In this document: positions 31,501 through 41,174 of the stretch, piece after piece
Layout of the letters: each line of letters begins with the position of its first letter
Numbering within the stretch: position 1 is the first letter of the stretch
NCBI GenBank assembly: GCA_934045075.1
Contig: OW203727.1
Span: forward strand, 1-64,000
DNA: 64,000 nt
Reading direction: 5' to 3'
Source of the DNA: Yponomeuta sedellus
Lineage: Eukaryota; Arthropoda; Insecta; Lepidoptera; Yponomeutidae
Translations under genes and position numbers: made by a program
Notes under the pieces: generated by a model
Told to the model about the DNA's origin: nothing
Databases searched by the model: none
The model's input: only the letters and a program-made list of their open reading frames with translations

Positions 31501-34500
31501 GTTATCCAACAAAGCAACTTCAATTAGTAATTTTAAAAAATAAATAATTTTTAATTTTATCTTACTGCGGTGGAAGTAGACTACTTGTTAGTTGCTATTA
31601 AAGGAGACACGACGTCCGTTTCGACGGACTTCGCGTCTGAGATTCCCCGAGTATAGATGAGGGATGGGGCTATGAGGTGGTGGAGTGCATCGCACGCGGA
31701 GTACAGTAGCGGTGTGTCGCAGAGTGGGCGCGCGGCGCGGCGGGGGCGGGTGCGGGGGTGGAGTGCGGCGCGCAGCGGTGCGCGGGCGGGGCGCGCTGCG
31801 TGCTGCGCCGCGGCCGCGCCGTGTGCGCGCCGCCGCCGCGCCGCCGCCAGCGCCGCCCCGACAAGTGAGTGCACTGACTGGCTAACCGTGCGGCAGCCGG
31901 CCCCACGTCCACCGCTGGAGAAAGGTCTCACCCGCGGAACGATACTTTTTTCCTGTCTTCGGCCACCCTCGTCTGACCGCTACCCGCGATTTACTTCGAT
32001 CCACCGGCAGGACGGTGGGCGAGCTGCGCTGCTTCTGACGGTTCGTGTTCTCCAATGGAGAGTCATACATAATCATTATCGGTTACATAGGTACAGGTTT
32101 TTCTGCAGCCCACAGCCACAGCATTTTAAAGATGTGGCTGAATTATGGCAGTTTGCAGATAAACATCGACTCGCAGTTTAGTAAAATACCTTATTACTAA
32201 ACGGCGACGACCTCTGTGGCGTAGCGGTAGCGCGTCTGCCTACCATGCAAGAGGTCCCGGGTTCGAATCCCGGCTGGGAAAAAAAAAATCCCAGGTCTTG
32301 GATGTTTACATGTTTGTAATGTCGTTGTTTCTGGTTCCCACGACACAGGGTATTCTAGTGTGGGGCCAGAAGCAATGTATGTGCCAGTATGTAAATGTTA
32401 TGTTATTTCTTTGGCGAATTGTTTCGTTTCTCATGTGATCCAGTAAAGAGAAAAATCCAATCCACTAAGCGTTATTCAGTCGTTCACGTTCCAGCACCGT
32501 ATATCGGAATAAGACACACCGGTTGAAGTCTCTCGCCTCAACTTTTGGCTCTGGAGAATGGTTAAGAAAAACACCTAAGCAGTTATTCGTATGCAAACCG
32601 ACCAGTCGAGCCCGAAGCAGTGTTCTCCTCGGTCTTTATTCGGATCCGATTCTGGAATTACTCTCGAAGTTGTCTCTGCCCAATCGAATAACCTACTCTA
32701 AGAAGAAATATTGAAATACTAGGCAGCTCATAGGCCACCATACCATAATGATACCTTATACAACAATTGACACATAAAGAGCACAGAATATTTTGGAATT
32801 CACGGGGTCGTAGCGAGTGACGCATGCTGATTTATGTGCGAGCACAGGAGCGGCACGGGCGCGCGGTGCGTGGGGTGCGGTGCGGCGGGCGGCGGCGGCG
32901 GGGGGGGCGAGGACAGCTTCCTGTGCGGCTCCGACAACCGCACGTACTCGTCGCTGTGCCGGCTCGACCTGCACAACTGCGTGCGGCGCGCGCGGGTCGC
33001 GCCCGCCTGCCGCGGCGCCTGCCCCTGCCCCGCCGCCGCCGCCCCCGCCCCCGCCGCGCACAACGAGGTGCTGCGGCGGGGGGCGGGCCCCCCCGCGCCC
33101 GCGTGCCCGCCCCCCGCGCTGCACGCGCTGGCGGAGCGCCTGCTGGACTGGGCGGCGGTGCTGCAGCGCGACGCCCCCCCGCCCCCCGCCGCGGGCTTCC
33201 CCCCGGACTGCTTTCCCGAGGTGCGGTGGATGTTTTCGCACCTCGACGCCGACGGAGACGGCTTCCTATCGCACACCGACCTGTACGCGCTAAGTGAGTG
33301 ACCCCACACGACTCACCAAATCGTCGTCGTGCCGTACGATTGACGGGTTCACCTCGACGATCGTTTCGTGTGCAGGACACGACGACGGCGAGCGCTGCCT
33401 GCGGCCGTTCCTGGCGACGTGCGGCGGCGGCGGGGGCGGGGGCGGGGGCGGGGGCGGCGCGGGGGTGTCCCGCGCGGGCTGGTGCGCGTGCGTGCGCGGC
33501 GCGCGGCCGTGCGCGCGGCTGGCGGCGCTGCACCCGCCGGAGCCCGGTGCGTGCCGCCGCCGCCGCCGCGCCGCCGCTACGGCGCATCCTTAAACTCGAC
33601 CCCGGGCCTCTCGCCCCCCGATACCGAAGGTCTTCCGGTCGTAGTCGCCGAGTCCCTCACTACTATCGGCAAATATTCTTTCATCCCAATATCGCGTCGT
33701 CTGCACGTCGAGAACGAGTAGCGGCGCCCGCTTCTACGGGCCGATATCGGTCGGTCCGCGACCGGCGGACGCGAACCGAGCCAGGAGCCATAGCCCTCGG
33801 CGATTTTAAAAGGCGACTCGCGAGTTGTATGAGCCGTTTTCAGCACAAGTTCACAAAGCGCTGCATAGATGGTGCTCACAGGGCGTGGCCATAGAAGAAC
33901 CGGAATGCGGCTGTCAAAATTTGACAGACGTGGCAATGTTGTTGTATGCGCACTGAGTGCTTAGTGCGAGTTTTTTAACTACTCGATCGCGTTAACGTAA
34001 ACTCATATTTCTATGGCATCGAGGAAGCGCCACCTAGCGACAAGTATGGAAATTAAAATTGCTGAGTGCGAGTTGCAATGGTTTGAGAAGTGAACACGTT
34101 TACCAGCCAAAACACGAATAAACGCGAGTGCGAGTTGTACTGTGGCAGCGTTTTGCCAGTTCGAACGGTTAACTTACTCATACTCACTACTCAATGCTCG
34201 ATTAACGCGGTAGTAAAGTTATTCGATTGGATCTGTCAAACTCGCACTAAGCACTCTGGTGCACACCTATAAGCGCCATCTATGAATTGCTTTGTGAATT
34301 TGTGCTGAAAACCGCATATTATAGTGCGTCCGTGACGCTTCCGAGGAGGGTCTCGAAATGCGATTCAGAAGCGCGCTTGGGGCTTAGCACGCATTATAAA
34401 TTTTCGCCGCGCGATTTTTTTCCGCAAAAATCTGTAAGACATGCAAAACGTACAAGGAGGCACGCTGTGCAAATTAACGCGCGGAAATAGTTCCCGGGAC

Positions 34501-36948
34501 ACGATTCAAAATCCATCAGAAAAAAATTGTCTTATTCGCAATGCGTGCTAAACCCCGGGTTGTTGGTGCGCGACGTTTGTCCGGCTCTAACGCACGGCGT
34601 GTGCGTGTGTGTGTGTCGCAGGCGGGTACGTGCCGGCGTGCGACGCGCGCGGGTTCTTCCAGCCGCGGCAGTGTGTGTGTGTGTGTGTGTCGCAGGCGGG
34701 TACGTGCCGGCGTGCGACGCGCGCGGGTTCTTCCAGCCGCGGCAGTGTGTGTGTGTGTGTGTGTCGCAGGCGGGTACGTGCCGGCGTGCGACGCGCGCGG
34801 GTTCTTCCAGCCGCGGCAGTGTGTGTGTGTGTGTGTGTCGCAGGCGGGTACGTGCCGGCGTGCGACGCGCGCGGGTTCTTCCAGCCGCGGCAGTGTGTGT
34901 GTGTGTGTGTGTCGCAGGCGGGTACGTGCCGGCGTGCGACGCGCGCGGGTTCTTCCAGCCGCGGCAGTGTGTGTGTGTGTGTGTGTCGCAGGCGGGTACG
35001 TGCCGGCGTGCGACGCGCGCGGGTTCTTCCAGCCGCGGCAGTGCCAGCAGGCGCGCTGCTGGTGCGTGGACGCGCGCGGCTCCCCCCTGCCCGCGCGGGT
35101 GTGCGCTAGGCGCCCGTTACTCGCCACCGCCGCCGCCGCCGCCGGTGAGTCAGCATGGTTCGACACTAACCATAGTGCAAACTGTGATGTCACAAGCTAA
35201 GGTCACAAGTTGCAATTCGGTTGTTTAAGCCAAAGATTCTACAACCACCATAACTGTACGGGTAACCTAAAGTACATAAACCTAGCGTTCCACTGCGATC
35301 TATAGTGAGTCAAATAAACTCACCGACTTACAGCCTTGCAGGTTATGTTGCTAAGGTACTACAGCCAATGGTAGGGAAGACATCTTCCTTCGTAAAAGAT
35401 TCTCGCCATTTCATTAGTATAATTAGTGACATCAAACTGGAACCAGATGAAGTCATTGTGAGTTTTGATGTCGAATCACTTTTCACCAATGTTCCACTAA
35501 AAGAATGTGTAGACCTAATACGACAAAAAATTAATGAAATGAACATACCAGAGGGGCACATAACCTTATTACGAAACTGGAAGGCAGTTATTTTCTATAT
35601 AGAGGGCAGCATTACCTACAGATAGATGGCGTTGTTATGGGAGTCCTGTAGGACCCGTGATGGCTAATATCTGGATGGAGCACATCGAGTCGCTGATACA
35701 ATTTCCATCCGGTTTAAAATTATGGAAACGATATGTGGACGATGTGTTTTGCATTATGAAAGGTAACAAACCGGAAGTTGAACAGTTCTTGAATCACTTA
35801 AACTCATTACACCACAAAATAAGGTTTACTTTTGAACTCCAAAGTGATTGCGCCTTACCATTTCTGGATGTTAAGTTATGGCGAGATCGGATGGATCCTT
35901 AACTCACTGTGTTTACAGAAAACCTACACACACTGACAAGTACCTACATGCTACGTCGCACCACCACCCTATGCATTTAGCATCCGTAGTATCTTCATTG
36001 GTGGACAGAGCATATGCATTGTGTGACCCGGAATTTATACATGAAGAACTGTCACATGTACAAGGGGTACTTAAGAAGAATGGCTATGGGGTGAAGGGCA
36101 TGTATCAGAGGCGTACAACTAGGCTAAAGAGGGTTGACGTTCCGAGGGAGCTAGCATACTTTCCGTACATTAGGAGAGTGACAAAGTCGGTTCTTTGCTA
36201 AAGAAGTATGCAAACAAGACAGTTTTCACTCCACTGCTCAAGATAGCAGCGCAGGTAGCAGGCAGGCAGGTAACAGTCAAGGACACCATACCCTATCAAA
36301 CACCAGGTGTGTACAAAGTCGATTGCAGTTGCGGTAGTTCTTATATCGGACAAACTAAGCGGACCATTGCTGAAAGAGTCAAGGAACATATCGCAGCTGT
36401 CAAAAACCGCCAGGTGGAAAAGTCAGCGATAGCGGAACATCTTCTTGAATCAGGATCAAACCACTGGATAGAATTGCACAAACCATCGGCGCTTTCCAAC
36501 GATCGCCATTATTGTAGCCGAATTGTGCGTGAAGCGGTTGAAATTAAGAAACACAAAAATTTTAATCGGGAATGTGGTTTCAAACTGTAGCAAACGTGGG
36601 ATCCGGTCATCAAGATGTGTTCGAGTGGAAAAAAGTCGCATGGCTTATCGTCCGACATTGTCAGTGTAGTGTGTCGCAACCCTAATAGTGCTTTGTGATA
36701 GCTGATTGAGGGTAGTCTGAAACCTCATCAGCCGAAGATGCGAACGGATGCCAGCCATCAGTCTTATCGTGACCACGATAACTGTAACGTCGTCGAAACG
36801 TCGAGGTAAAATGAAATGGTTTAATAATTGTATAAGTAAATTGAGTTATCGATAAAAAAAAAAAAAAATGTAATGACATTTTATAAAATAACTTTAAAAG
36901 AATTATTAAGAAGCATGTGTGCTATTAAAAAAGTGTAACTATGTATAG

Positions 36949-37020
<72 letters not shown>

Positions 37021-40000
37021 TAATGTTTGATAATAGCACAATATAATTTGAATTAAAATGTCATAGGCCTAGTTTATAAGGGCCTTCTATAATTTATAAT
37101 ATTGCGTGCCCTACAGGGTCCACAAAGAACCATATTTTAAGTTATGTTATCTGTATATACTTGTGGAATGCAATAAATTATTGAGTATTGAGTATTGAAA
37201 ATAGCAATAAATTACTACCTACGCGATTAAGCCCCGAAAATATTCTATGTGTACAAGTCGCGAAAACACGATAGAAACACGATACAACTCTATAAACACT
37301 AGGTATAATAGTAGTTTATGATACTGTTGCATAATACGGGTTCTTACTCGTATAACACGAGTGTGTTTTACAAAAAAGAGTTTTTTTATAGTATCACACG
37401 AGTGTTACCAAGTTATGTACAGTGTCATACACTACTTTATCTACTCTCATACTATAATACATAAAATAATATTAAACAGAACCAATCTTTGTTTATATAT
37501 TGAAAACTTTTTAAATCTAAAATGTTGGCGCCAAGGCGCAAACATCGATTGCGCATGCATGTTGCGTCGCCGCGGACTCGTTCACAGTGTTGCCAACGTG
37601 GGCGATTTTTCGCCGTTTAGGCTACTCGGATAGAAAATCGGCGACGAAAAAATGTCAACGGCGACCGGTCGCCTTTTAGGCTATCTCGAGGGCAACTCTG
37701 AGATAGCCTAAAAAAAGAAAAAAGTAGTGTCGAAACGACGAAATTATTAATGCGGCCAGTACACAATGGCCCATGCTGGTCCACTGCTCGCCATTGCCAT
37801 CGTGTACATGGGGGAATGGTGTGTAGTGGCGGACAATTGCCTATCGTGGCGCGCAATCGGACAGTTGTCGGTTTTTTGGGCACACTTCAAAGGAATCGTG
37901 GCGTAGCATGACCCATCCCTGTTTACACAGTGGCCCATCGTTTAGTCAATAATATTATTGATTTTCAAGTTTTTTGATTTAAATCAATCTGAGTCCGTAA
38001 TTTTGCGCCTTTTGCGCCATTTTTTTTAATAACTTTGTTGTTGTACATACTTCTGTAATATGTCTTCTGTCTACAGTCTCTAAGAATAGTATATTTCTAA
38101 AGCAAATTACTATGTTTTAAATTGTACATTACAATAACAACTTTTTTTTAAAAGTAAATAGCAAATAATTTTTCAAAACTACCTTTTTACTTTATTTTTA
38201 ACGTTTTGTGTTTAGGCTACTTATTTAGGCTACCTTAGCAAAAATTGGGCTACTTTAGGCTACTTAAGCTTTGAAAAACGGCGATATCATGCTGTGAGTC
38301 GTTGGCAACACTGCTCGTTCATTGAAACCGTTCGTGTTGGTAAAAGTGAAACCTCTCATCAAATCTTTGATTTTGGGGCAAAATACAGAAATCACAGGGT
38401 GTTAGGTCGAGGCGCCGGGATGGGTGACGAGTTGTACTTTTTCGGAAGCTCAAAATGACTTTGTTTTGTTGGCCGTGTGTGGAGAAGCGTTGTCATGATG
38501 TAGGAGAAAGCAGCGTTTTGGTCGTCTTTCGCGAACTTTTTGTAACACCCTGGATAAACATGGTAGAATACCAGTCGGCATTAACACTCTTTTGATCTTC
38601 AAGTGGAATTGTACAGATGGGGCCCGTAGCTGAGAAAAAAGCGATCATTTTTTAACCAACTACGTTTCTCGCCTGCCTCACTGTTCTCATTTTCAAACAC
38701 CGATTCACAAGATTGCTGTTGTTTTTCGGGTTCAAAACAATACACCCACGTTTCGTCCCCTGTGACAATGTCATAAACAGCATTAGAATGTCTGTGGTCG
38801 TACTTTAGTAGCATCTGTGAGCACCATTCCACGCGAGCCCGCTTCTGCTCAGCTGTCAGTTCATGAGCGATCCAATGACAACAAAGTTTCCGAACTTTCA
38901 ATTCTTCGTGTAAAATTTTCTGAATTTGGCTCTTACCGATACCGTACCAATCCCCAATAGTCCTCGAATTGTCTCATAGGTAATCTTCATGTTTTCTTCA
39001 ATTAGCCGCTTAACAGTAGCCACATTATTTTCATTGACACGAAATTCGTCATATAAAGAAACTCGACCTCTCTCAAATTCAGCGAACCATCGCCTCACGG
39101 TGCTCAAACAAGGTGCTTCTCTCCCAAATGCATTTTGAAGTCGACACAGTTTTGTGGAGAGAGAGAACTTTTAAAATGATAAAAATCATCGCTCTTAAAT
39201 CTTTTCAACTTAATTCCATTTTAGATAGAACTTTGATGTGTGATAATTGATAAAAAACAATGTACCTACCTACAAATGATTTCCCGCCAATTGTTTTTTT
39301 TTATTACTAAGAAGGTTGCAACGTATAAAAAAATATGAGCTAGTTCAGACATGGCGGATTCCGCGCGGATGCAAACCGCGCGGTTCTAAACGCATGTGTT
39401 CAGTCAGGCGCGGAGAGCGCTGTCATCCGCATGGGGTGACAGTCCAATCATGGAAGTCGAAGAAGCAATAATGTGTGTATTTGTTGCTCCTACCCGCTCT
39501 GCTCCGTTTCTAATAATTTTACTGGAATATTCTGTCAATTGGATGTCCCACAAAGCAGGTCTCTTTTCCACCTCATCGATGAATAGCTCGGTGTCGAAGC
39601 GATCCATTGTCACCGTCCTATACGCACGGCTTCCGCGCAGCGACTGAACGCGCTCTAGGTACGTCAAGTAAATAGATCCGAGCGGCGACCGCGCGAATTG
39701 ATTTTCAAGCGGTTGAGTGGCGGTAGCCGCGCGGATTGTCAATCCGCCCGGACAGGTATGATGAACGAATTAATAGGTGCTAATGTAAATAAGATCCGCC
39801 CGGTCTAACCGCGCGATTTGCATCCGCACGGATTCCGCCATGTGTGAACTAGCGCTATAAGATTCTAAATTCAAATAGCTCCGATTAGCTAGAAGTACTA
39901 CACTGTACTGACCTACTAGGACTGCCGCCTACCCCCAACGGGACCGTGTCCGCAAGGGCGCCTACAGCAGAGTGAACGGGCTAAACTTGTTTTAAAAAAA

Positions 40001-40139
40001 CTCTAGTAGGTATAAACATAATTTTGTCGTTTTTTGACTTACAGAGGGCGTGGGTGCGGGTGTGGGGGCGGGGGCGCCTGCGGACGACGAGGACGCGGGG
40101 GACGCGGGGGGCAGCGGCGACGCCGAGCCCGCCTACTAG
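28471..40139 (+). CDS. Cow: Testican / SPOCK homologue, Carrier-of-Wingless-like proteoglycan core (7 exons)
   Basis: Secreted modular matrix proteoglycan core; Drosophila Cow is the testican orthologue and binds Wingless. Exons 28471-28575, 30154-30196, 31723-31864, 32848-33293, 33376-33546, 34992-35144 and 40045-40139 join in frame to 384 aa, each junction GT-AG and phase-compatible. Order: signal peptide (1-24), acidic [11 protein letters not shown] segment, testican N domain ([20 protein letters not shown]), Kazal-like ([20 protein letters not shown]), EC domain with one good EF-hand ([12 protein letters not shown]), thyroglobulin type-1 ([17 protein letters not shown]), and an acidic tail with [10 protein letters not shown], a possible glycosaminoglycan site. 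It is shorter than human SPOCK1 (about 440 aa). The second EF loop is a poly-Gly tract. The gene symbol is assigned by domain order, not by database search. Confidence 0.9.
29036..29170 (+). repeat. tRNA-like SINE relic in testican intron 1
   Basis: GCGTTGGTCTAGTGGTAATA (A-box) and GGAATCAATTCCC (B-box-like), about 45 bases apart. It does not fold as a complete tRNA with CCA-end pairing, so a SINE head is preferred over a tRNA gene. Confidence 0.5.
29355..29510 (+). mobile_element. Jockey-like element, 3' UTR fragment
   Basis: AGATGGTCAAAGTGGAGTTT, CTGCC...CTCCACTAC, CCCGAAGGCAGCGGCTT and GACATTCAAACAGAAT align with 48020-48140. Confidence 0.7.
29659..29793. mobile_element. MITE, about 135 bp, CCCCC[A/G]GTTTCT... 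termini
   Basis: Imperfect terminal repeats CCCCCAGTTTCTAGTACACT and (minus strand) CCCCCGGTTTCTGGTAGAAT. The body CAAATGTTTTTTTGTATGCA and TTGGCCAACTGACAGC is shared with 46523-46658. Confidence 0.7.
29860..29990 (+). mobile_element. 3' half of tRNA-derived SINE (family 2)
   Basis: B box GGGTTCGAATCCCGGCATGG, then GTGGAATTTTTAGCCTCTGA and ATAGGTTTTTAGAC, as on the minus strand at 46270-46340. It is preceded by GTATTACGTACAG, the arm of the palindromic repeat at 46408. Confidence 0.6.
30154..30196 (+). CDS. Cow: Testican exon 2 (14 codons)
   Basis: Acceptor GTTTACAG at 30153. Encodes [14 protein letters not shown]. Donor GTGAGT at 30197, phase 1. Short, but phases on both sides fit. Confidence 0.75.
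30197..31722 (+). other. Testican intron 2
   Basis: AT-rich, no recognised mobile element or gene. It includes GTACC/TACCTA-rich stretches typical of the local background. Confidence 0.45.
31723..31864 (+). CDS. Cow: Testican exon 3: testican-specific N domain
   Basis: Acceptor TGTGTCGCAG at 31722, donor GTGAGT at 31865 (phase 2). Encodes [20 protein letters not shown] then [15 protein letters not shown](K), matching the CxxxxCxxxxxC pattern before the Kazal module in SPOCK proteins. Confidence 0.82.
32205..32406 (+). mobile_element. tRNA-derived SINE (family 1), intact Pol III boxes, testican intron 3
   Basis: A box TGGCGTAGCGGTAGCG, B box GGGTTCGAATCCC, then AAAATCCCAGGTC, CCAGAAGCAATGTATGTGCC and a GTAAATGTTATGTT end. 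Closest to a consensus of the three copies here. Confidence 0.85.
32848..33293 (+). CDS. Cow: Testican exon 4: Kazal-like module and first EF-hand
   Basis: Acceptor GAGCACAG at 32847, donor GTGAGT at 33294 (phase 1). Encodes CVGCG, poly-Gly, [28 protein letters not shown], a Pro/Ala linker, [20 protein letters not shown], and [12 protein letters not shown] followed by the EF loop. Extremely GC-rich. Confidence 0.9.
33376..33546 (+). CDS. Cow: Testican exon 5: second half of EC domain
   Basis: Acceptor TCGTGTGCAG at 33375, donor GTGCGT at 33547 (phase 1). Encodes [15 protein letters not shown], a twelve-Gly run, then [17 protein letters not shown]. The Cys pattern equals vertebrate testican, but the calcium loop is replaced by Gly. 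Confidence 0.85.
33833..34315. mobile_element. MITE in testican intron 5
   Basis: Arms 33833-33859 and 34289-34315 (GCCGTTTTCAGCACAAGTTC...) match at 25 of 27 positions. A second nested pair, GTGCTTAGTGCGAGTTT (about 33957) and AACTCGCACTAAGCAC (about 34239), lies inside. Confidence 0.65.
34617..35042 (+). repeat. Six-copy 74-bp tandem repeat covering the exon 6 splice acceptor
   Basis: Unit starts (CGCAGGCGGG...) at 34617, 34691, 34765, 34839, 34913 and 34987, an exact 74-base period with no visible difference. Each unit is a (TG)n tract, TCGCAG acceptor and 50 bases of thyroglobulin exon. The last copy continues into the real exon (CCAGCAGGCGCG). All three frames stay open through the array, which creates misleading long ORFs on both strands. 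Confidence 0.9.
34992..35144 (+). CDS. Cow: Testican exon 6: thyroglobulin type-1 domain
   Basis: Encodes [37 protein letters not shown], then an Ala run. Donor GTGAGT at 35145, phase 1. Its acceptor and first 50 bases are the last of six perfect 74-bp repeats, so five identical upstream acceptors exist. Confidence 0.85.
35305..36201 (+). pseudogene. Penelope reverse transcriptase (frameshifted)
   Basis: Motif [21 protein letters not shown] (35463-35520), motif [14 protein letters not shown] (35650-35690) after a frame change near 35630, and motif [10 protein letters not shown] (35728-35755). LPFLDVKLW and [19 protein letters not shown] follow across another shift near 35880. The N-terminal third of the RT is missing. 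PLE RTs are related to telomerase (family knowledge). Confidence 0.8.
36195..36590 (+). pseudogene. Penelope GIY-YIG endonuclease domain
   Basis: [20 protein letters not shown] with AERVKEH is the GIY-YIG core, preceded by the linker [19 protein letters not shown] and followed by [15 protein letters not shown]. It ends [13 protein letters not shown]. It is in a different frame from the upstream RT. Confidence 0.85.
36956..37018. repeat. (TA)n microsatellite
   Basis: About 31 uninterrupted TA units. Confidence 0.95.
37585..38313. mobile_element. hAT-type non-autonomous element with nested repeat
   Basis: TIRs CAGTGTTGCCAACG (37585-37598) and CGTTGGCAACACTG (38300-38313) are perfect. The 8-bp duplication CTCGTTCA lies at 37577-37584 and 38314-38321. 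Both arms contain TTTAGGCTAC-type words. A copy of the ACAATGGCCC repeat sits in the middle (37745-38095). No transposase. Confidence 0.88.
37745..38095 (+). repeat. ACAATGGCCC repeat (units B and C) nested in the hAT element
   Basis: AGTACACAATGGCCCATGCT, GCGCAATCGGACAGTTGTCG, ACACAGTGGCCCATCGTTTA, then the AT-rich unit C with TTTTGCGCCTTTTGCGCC. Unit A is absent. Confidence 0.7.
38322..38349. other. Junction between hAT element and mariner relic
   Basis: Short spacer immediately after the target duplication. Confidence 0.3.
38350..39175 (-). pseudogene. Mariner-like transposase relic
   Basis: Minus-strand blocks in order: [15 protein letters not shown] (39108-39060), [26 protein letters not shown] (38890-38810), [20 protein letters not shown] (38780-38700; first catalytic Asp in TGDE), FFLSYGP (38640), [15 protein letters not shown] (38500, second Asp) and PKIKDLM-like (38370). 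Several frameshifts and stops. The block order equals full mariner transposases, with missing ends. It is probably a long-dead copy, with the hAT element inserted at its 3' edge. Confidence 0.8.
39337..39855. mobile_element. Harbinger-type derivative retaining only a MADF fragment
   Basis: Terminal repeats GAGCTAGTTCAGACATGGCG (39337) and, on the minus strand from 39855, GCGCTAGTTCACACATGGCG, flanked by TAT at 39334-39336 and 39856-39858. Subterminal GCGCGGAT/ATCCGCGC words are frequent. 519 bp, no transposase. Confidence 0.75.
39404..39607 (-). pseudogene. MADF-domain N-terminal fragment
   Basis: [38 protein letters not shown] is the first half of a MADF domain. The frame then runs into unrelated sequence (internal deletion), so no complete domain remains. 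The ATG at 39605-39607 is preceded by open frame into the subterminal repeat. Confidence 0.7.
40045..40139 (+). CDS. Cow: Testican exon 7: acidic C-terminus
   Basis: Acceptor TTGACTTACAG at 40044. Encodes [20 protein letters not shown] then [15 protein letters not shown]. Acidic residues beside SG suggest glycosaminoglycan attachment (inference). Confidence 0.8.
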
Positions 40140-41174
40140 CGCGCCCTTCACTGGCGCACCCGCCGGCTAACGGAGCCTACTCGTACGCTGGAGCCTTCCT
40201 TCTGGATTAATTTAAACTCATGTACTTAACTATTTATCCCCTCTGAACCATTGTATTGAAGTTAAAGGTTTGTTTAAGTACCTACCTTTCTACTAATTAC
40301 AGAACATAGAGAAACCATGAATTAAACCTTGAATTATAATAAAGGTAAACAGCTATACATACTTATTAGTCCCCGAAGCATTGTTTAAACTGCTACATAA
40401 TAACTAGTAGGTACATATCCCCAAAGGGTTCCAACAGAACGCTCTTTCCTAGCTCCGAAATACGACCTGCTTTGTCTGTCTGTTTTACCTTTTACCTAAG
40501 GTCATGACCTGGACAGGGCTTATTCACTGGAACTGTAATAGGTAACCTATTGACATTTTTACAGAATATGATTAGATATTATAGCGAATTGTCCATCAAA
40601 AGCCTAATAAAAAAATCGTACAAAACTGAAAAAATAGGGTTGTTATTGTGTTACAAGTAATAATTATCTGTTTAACTTTATGTGTTGATAAAACGGTATT
40701 ACATACAACTTGGTACGATTATGGTATAACAACCATTCAAGTGTGCATCAGATTCCCGCATAGGGTCCCAATCTAAATGACAAATTTTGTGAAGTTCATG
40801 GTGGTACGGAACCCTCGGTGCGCGAGTCGACTCGCGCTTAGCCGGATTTATTAAATGAATCTATCTTAAAAAAAAATCATGCATATACACGTGTCAAACT
40901 TTGAGTGATTACAGTTCAGTCCTTACAGCAAACCGGCCGATTTTGAGTCTATCTCCCATTATGATCTCAAGCTGAAATTGATTTTGGTACAGAAAACCCT
41001 CACTCGGTGTAAGCACTAGTCTGACTCGCACTAACTGAATTGAGAGCATGCTCTCACTGGCCTAAGTCTCCTGACCCCTGCTCGTCGGCAAGTTACTTCT
41101 GTTCCGATCTGCCAAGTGCACTGCACAGACCATCGCTTAGTAAAAGCCTCACAGGGACAGCAGACTGTAGTGTT
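40140..41174 (+). other. Testican 3' region and spacer
   Basis: AATAAA at 40338-40343, about 200 bases past the stop, is the likely poly(A) signal. 40800-40850 holds a minus-strand copy of the CCGGCCAAGTGCG-type repeat (GGAACCCTCGGTGCGCGAGT). Nothing else recognised. Confidence 0.5.
40338..40343 (+). terminator. Candidate poly(A) signal of the testican gene
   Basis: AATAAA in AT-rich sequence downstream of the TAG at 40137-40139. Confidence 0.5.

Larger units (their letters stand above)
35305..36860 (+). mobile_element. Penelope-like element, 5'-truncated, in testican intron 6
   Basis: Reverse transcriptase plus GIY-YIG endonuclease in the Penelope order, in the host gene's orientation. Three or more frameshifts. 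It ends near an A15 run (36853-36867), after which no coding is seen. Confidence 0.85.

Noticed and set aside
32221..32275. Functional tRNA gene
   Set aside because: Good Pol III boxes, but the sequence recurs with the same non-tRNA tail at 20509 and 53327, so it is a SINE.
34516..35228. Long open frames on both strands (Cys/Val and Thr/His repeats)
   Set aside because: They come from the stop-free 74-bp tandem unit and its (TG)n tract. Only the last copy belongs to testican exon 6.
36690..36830. Hammerhead ribozyme next to the Penelope element
   Set aside because: A CTGATGAG box exists on the minus strand near 36724, but no correctly placed GAAA box and closing stems were found.
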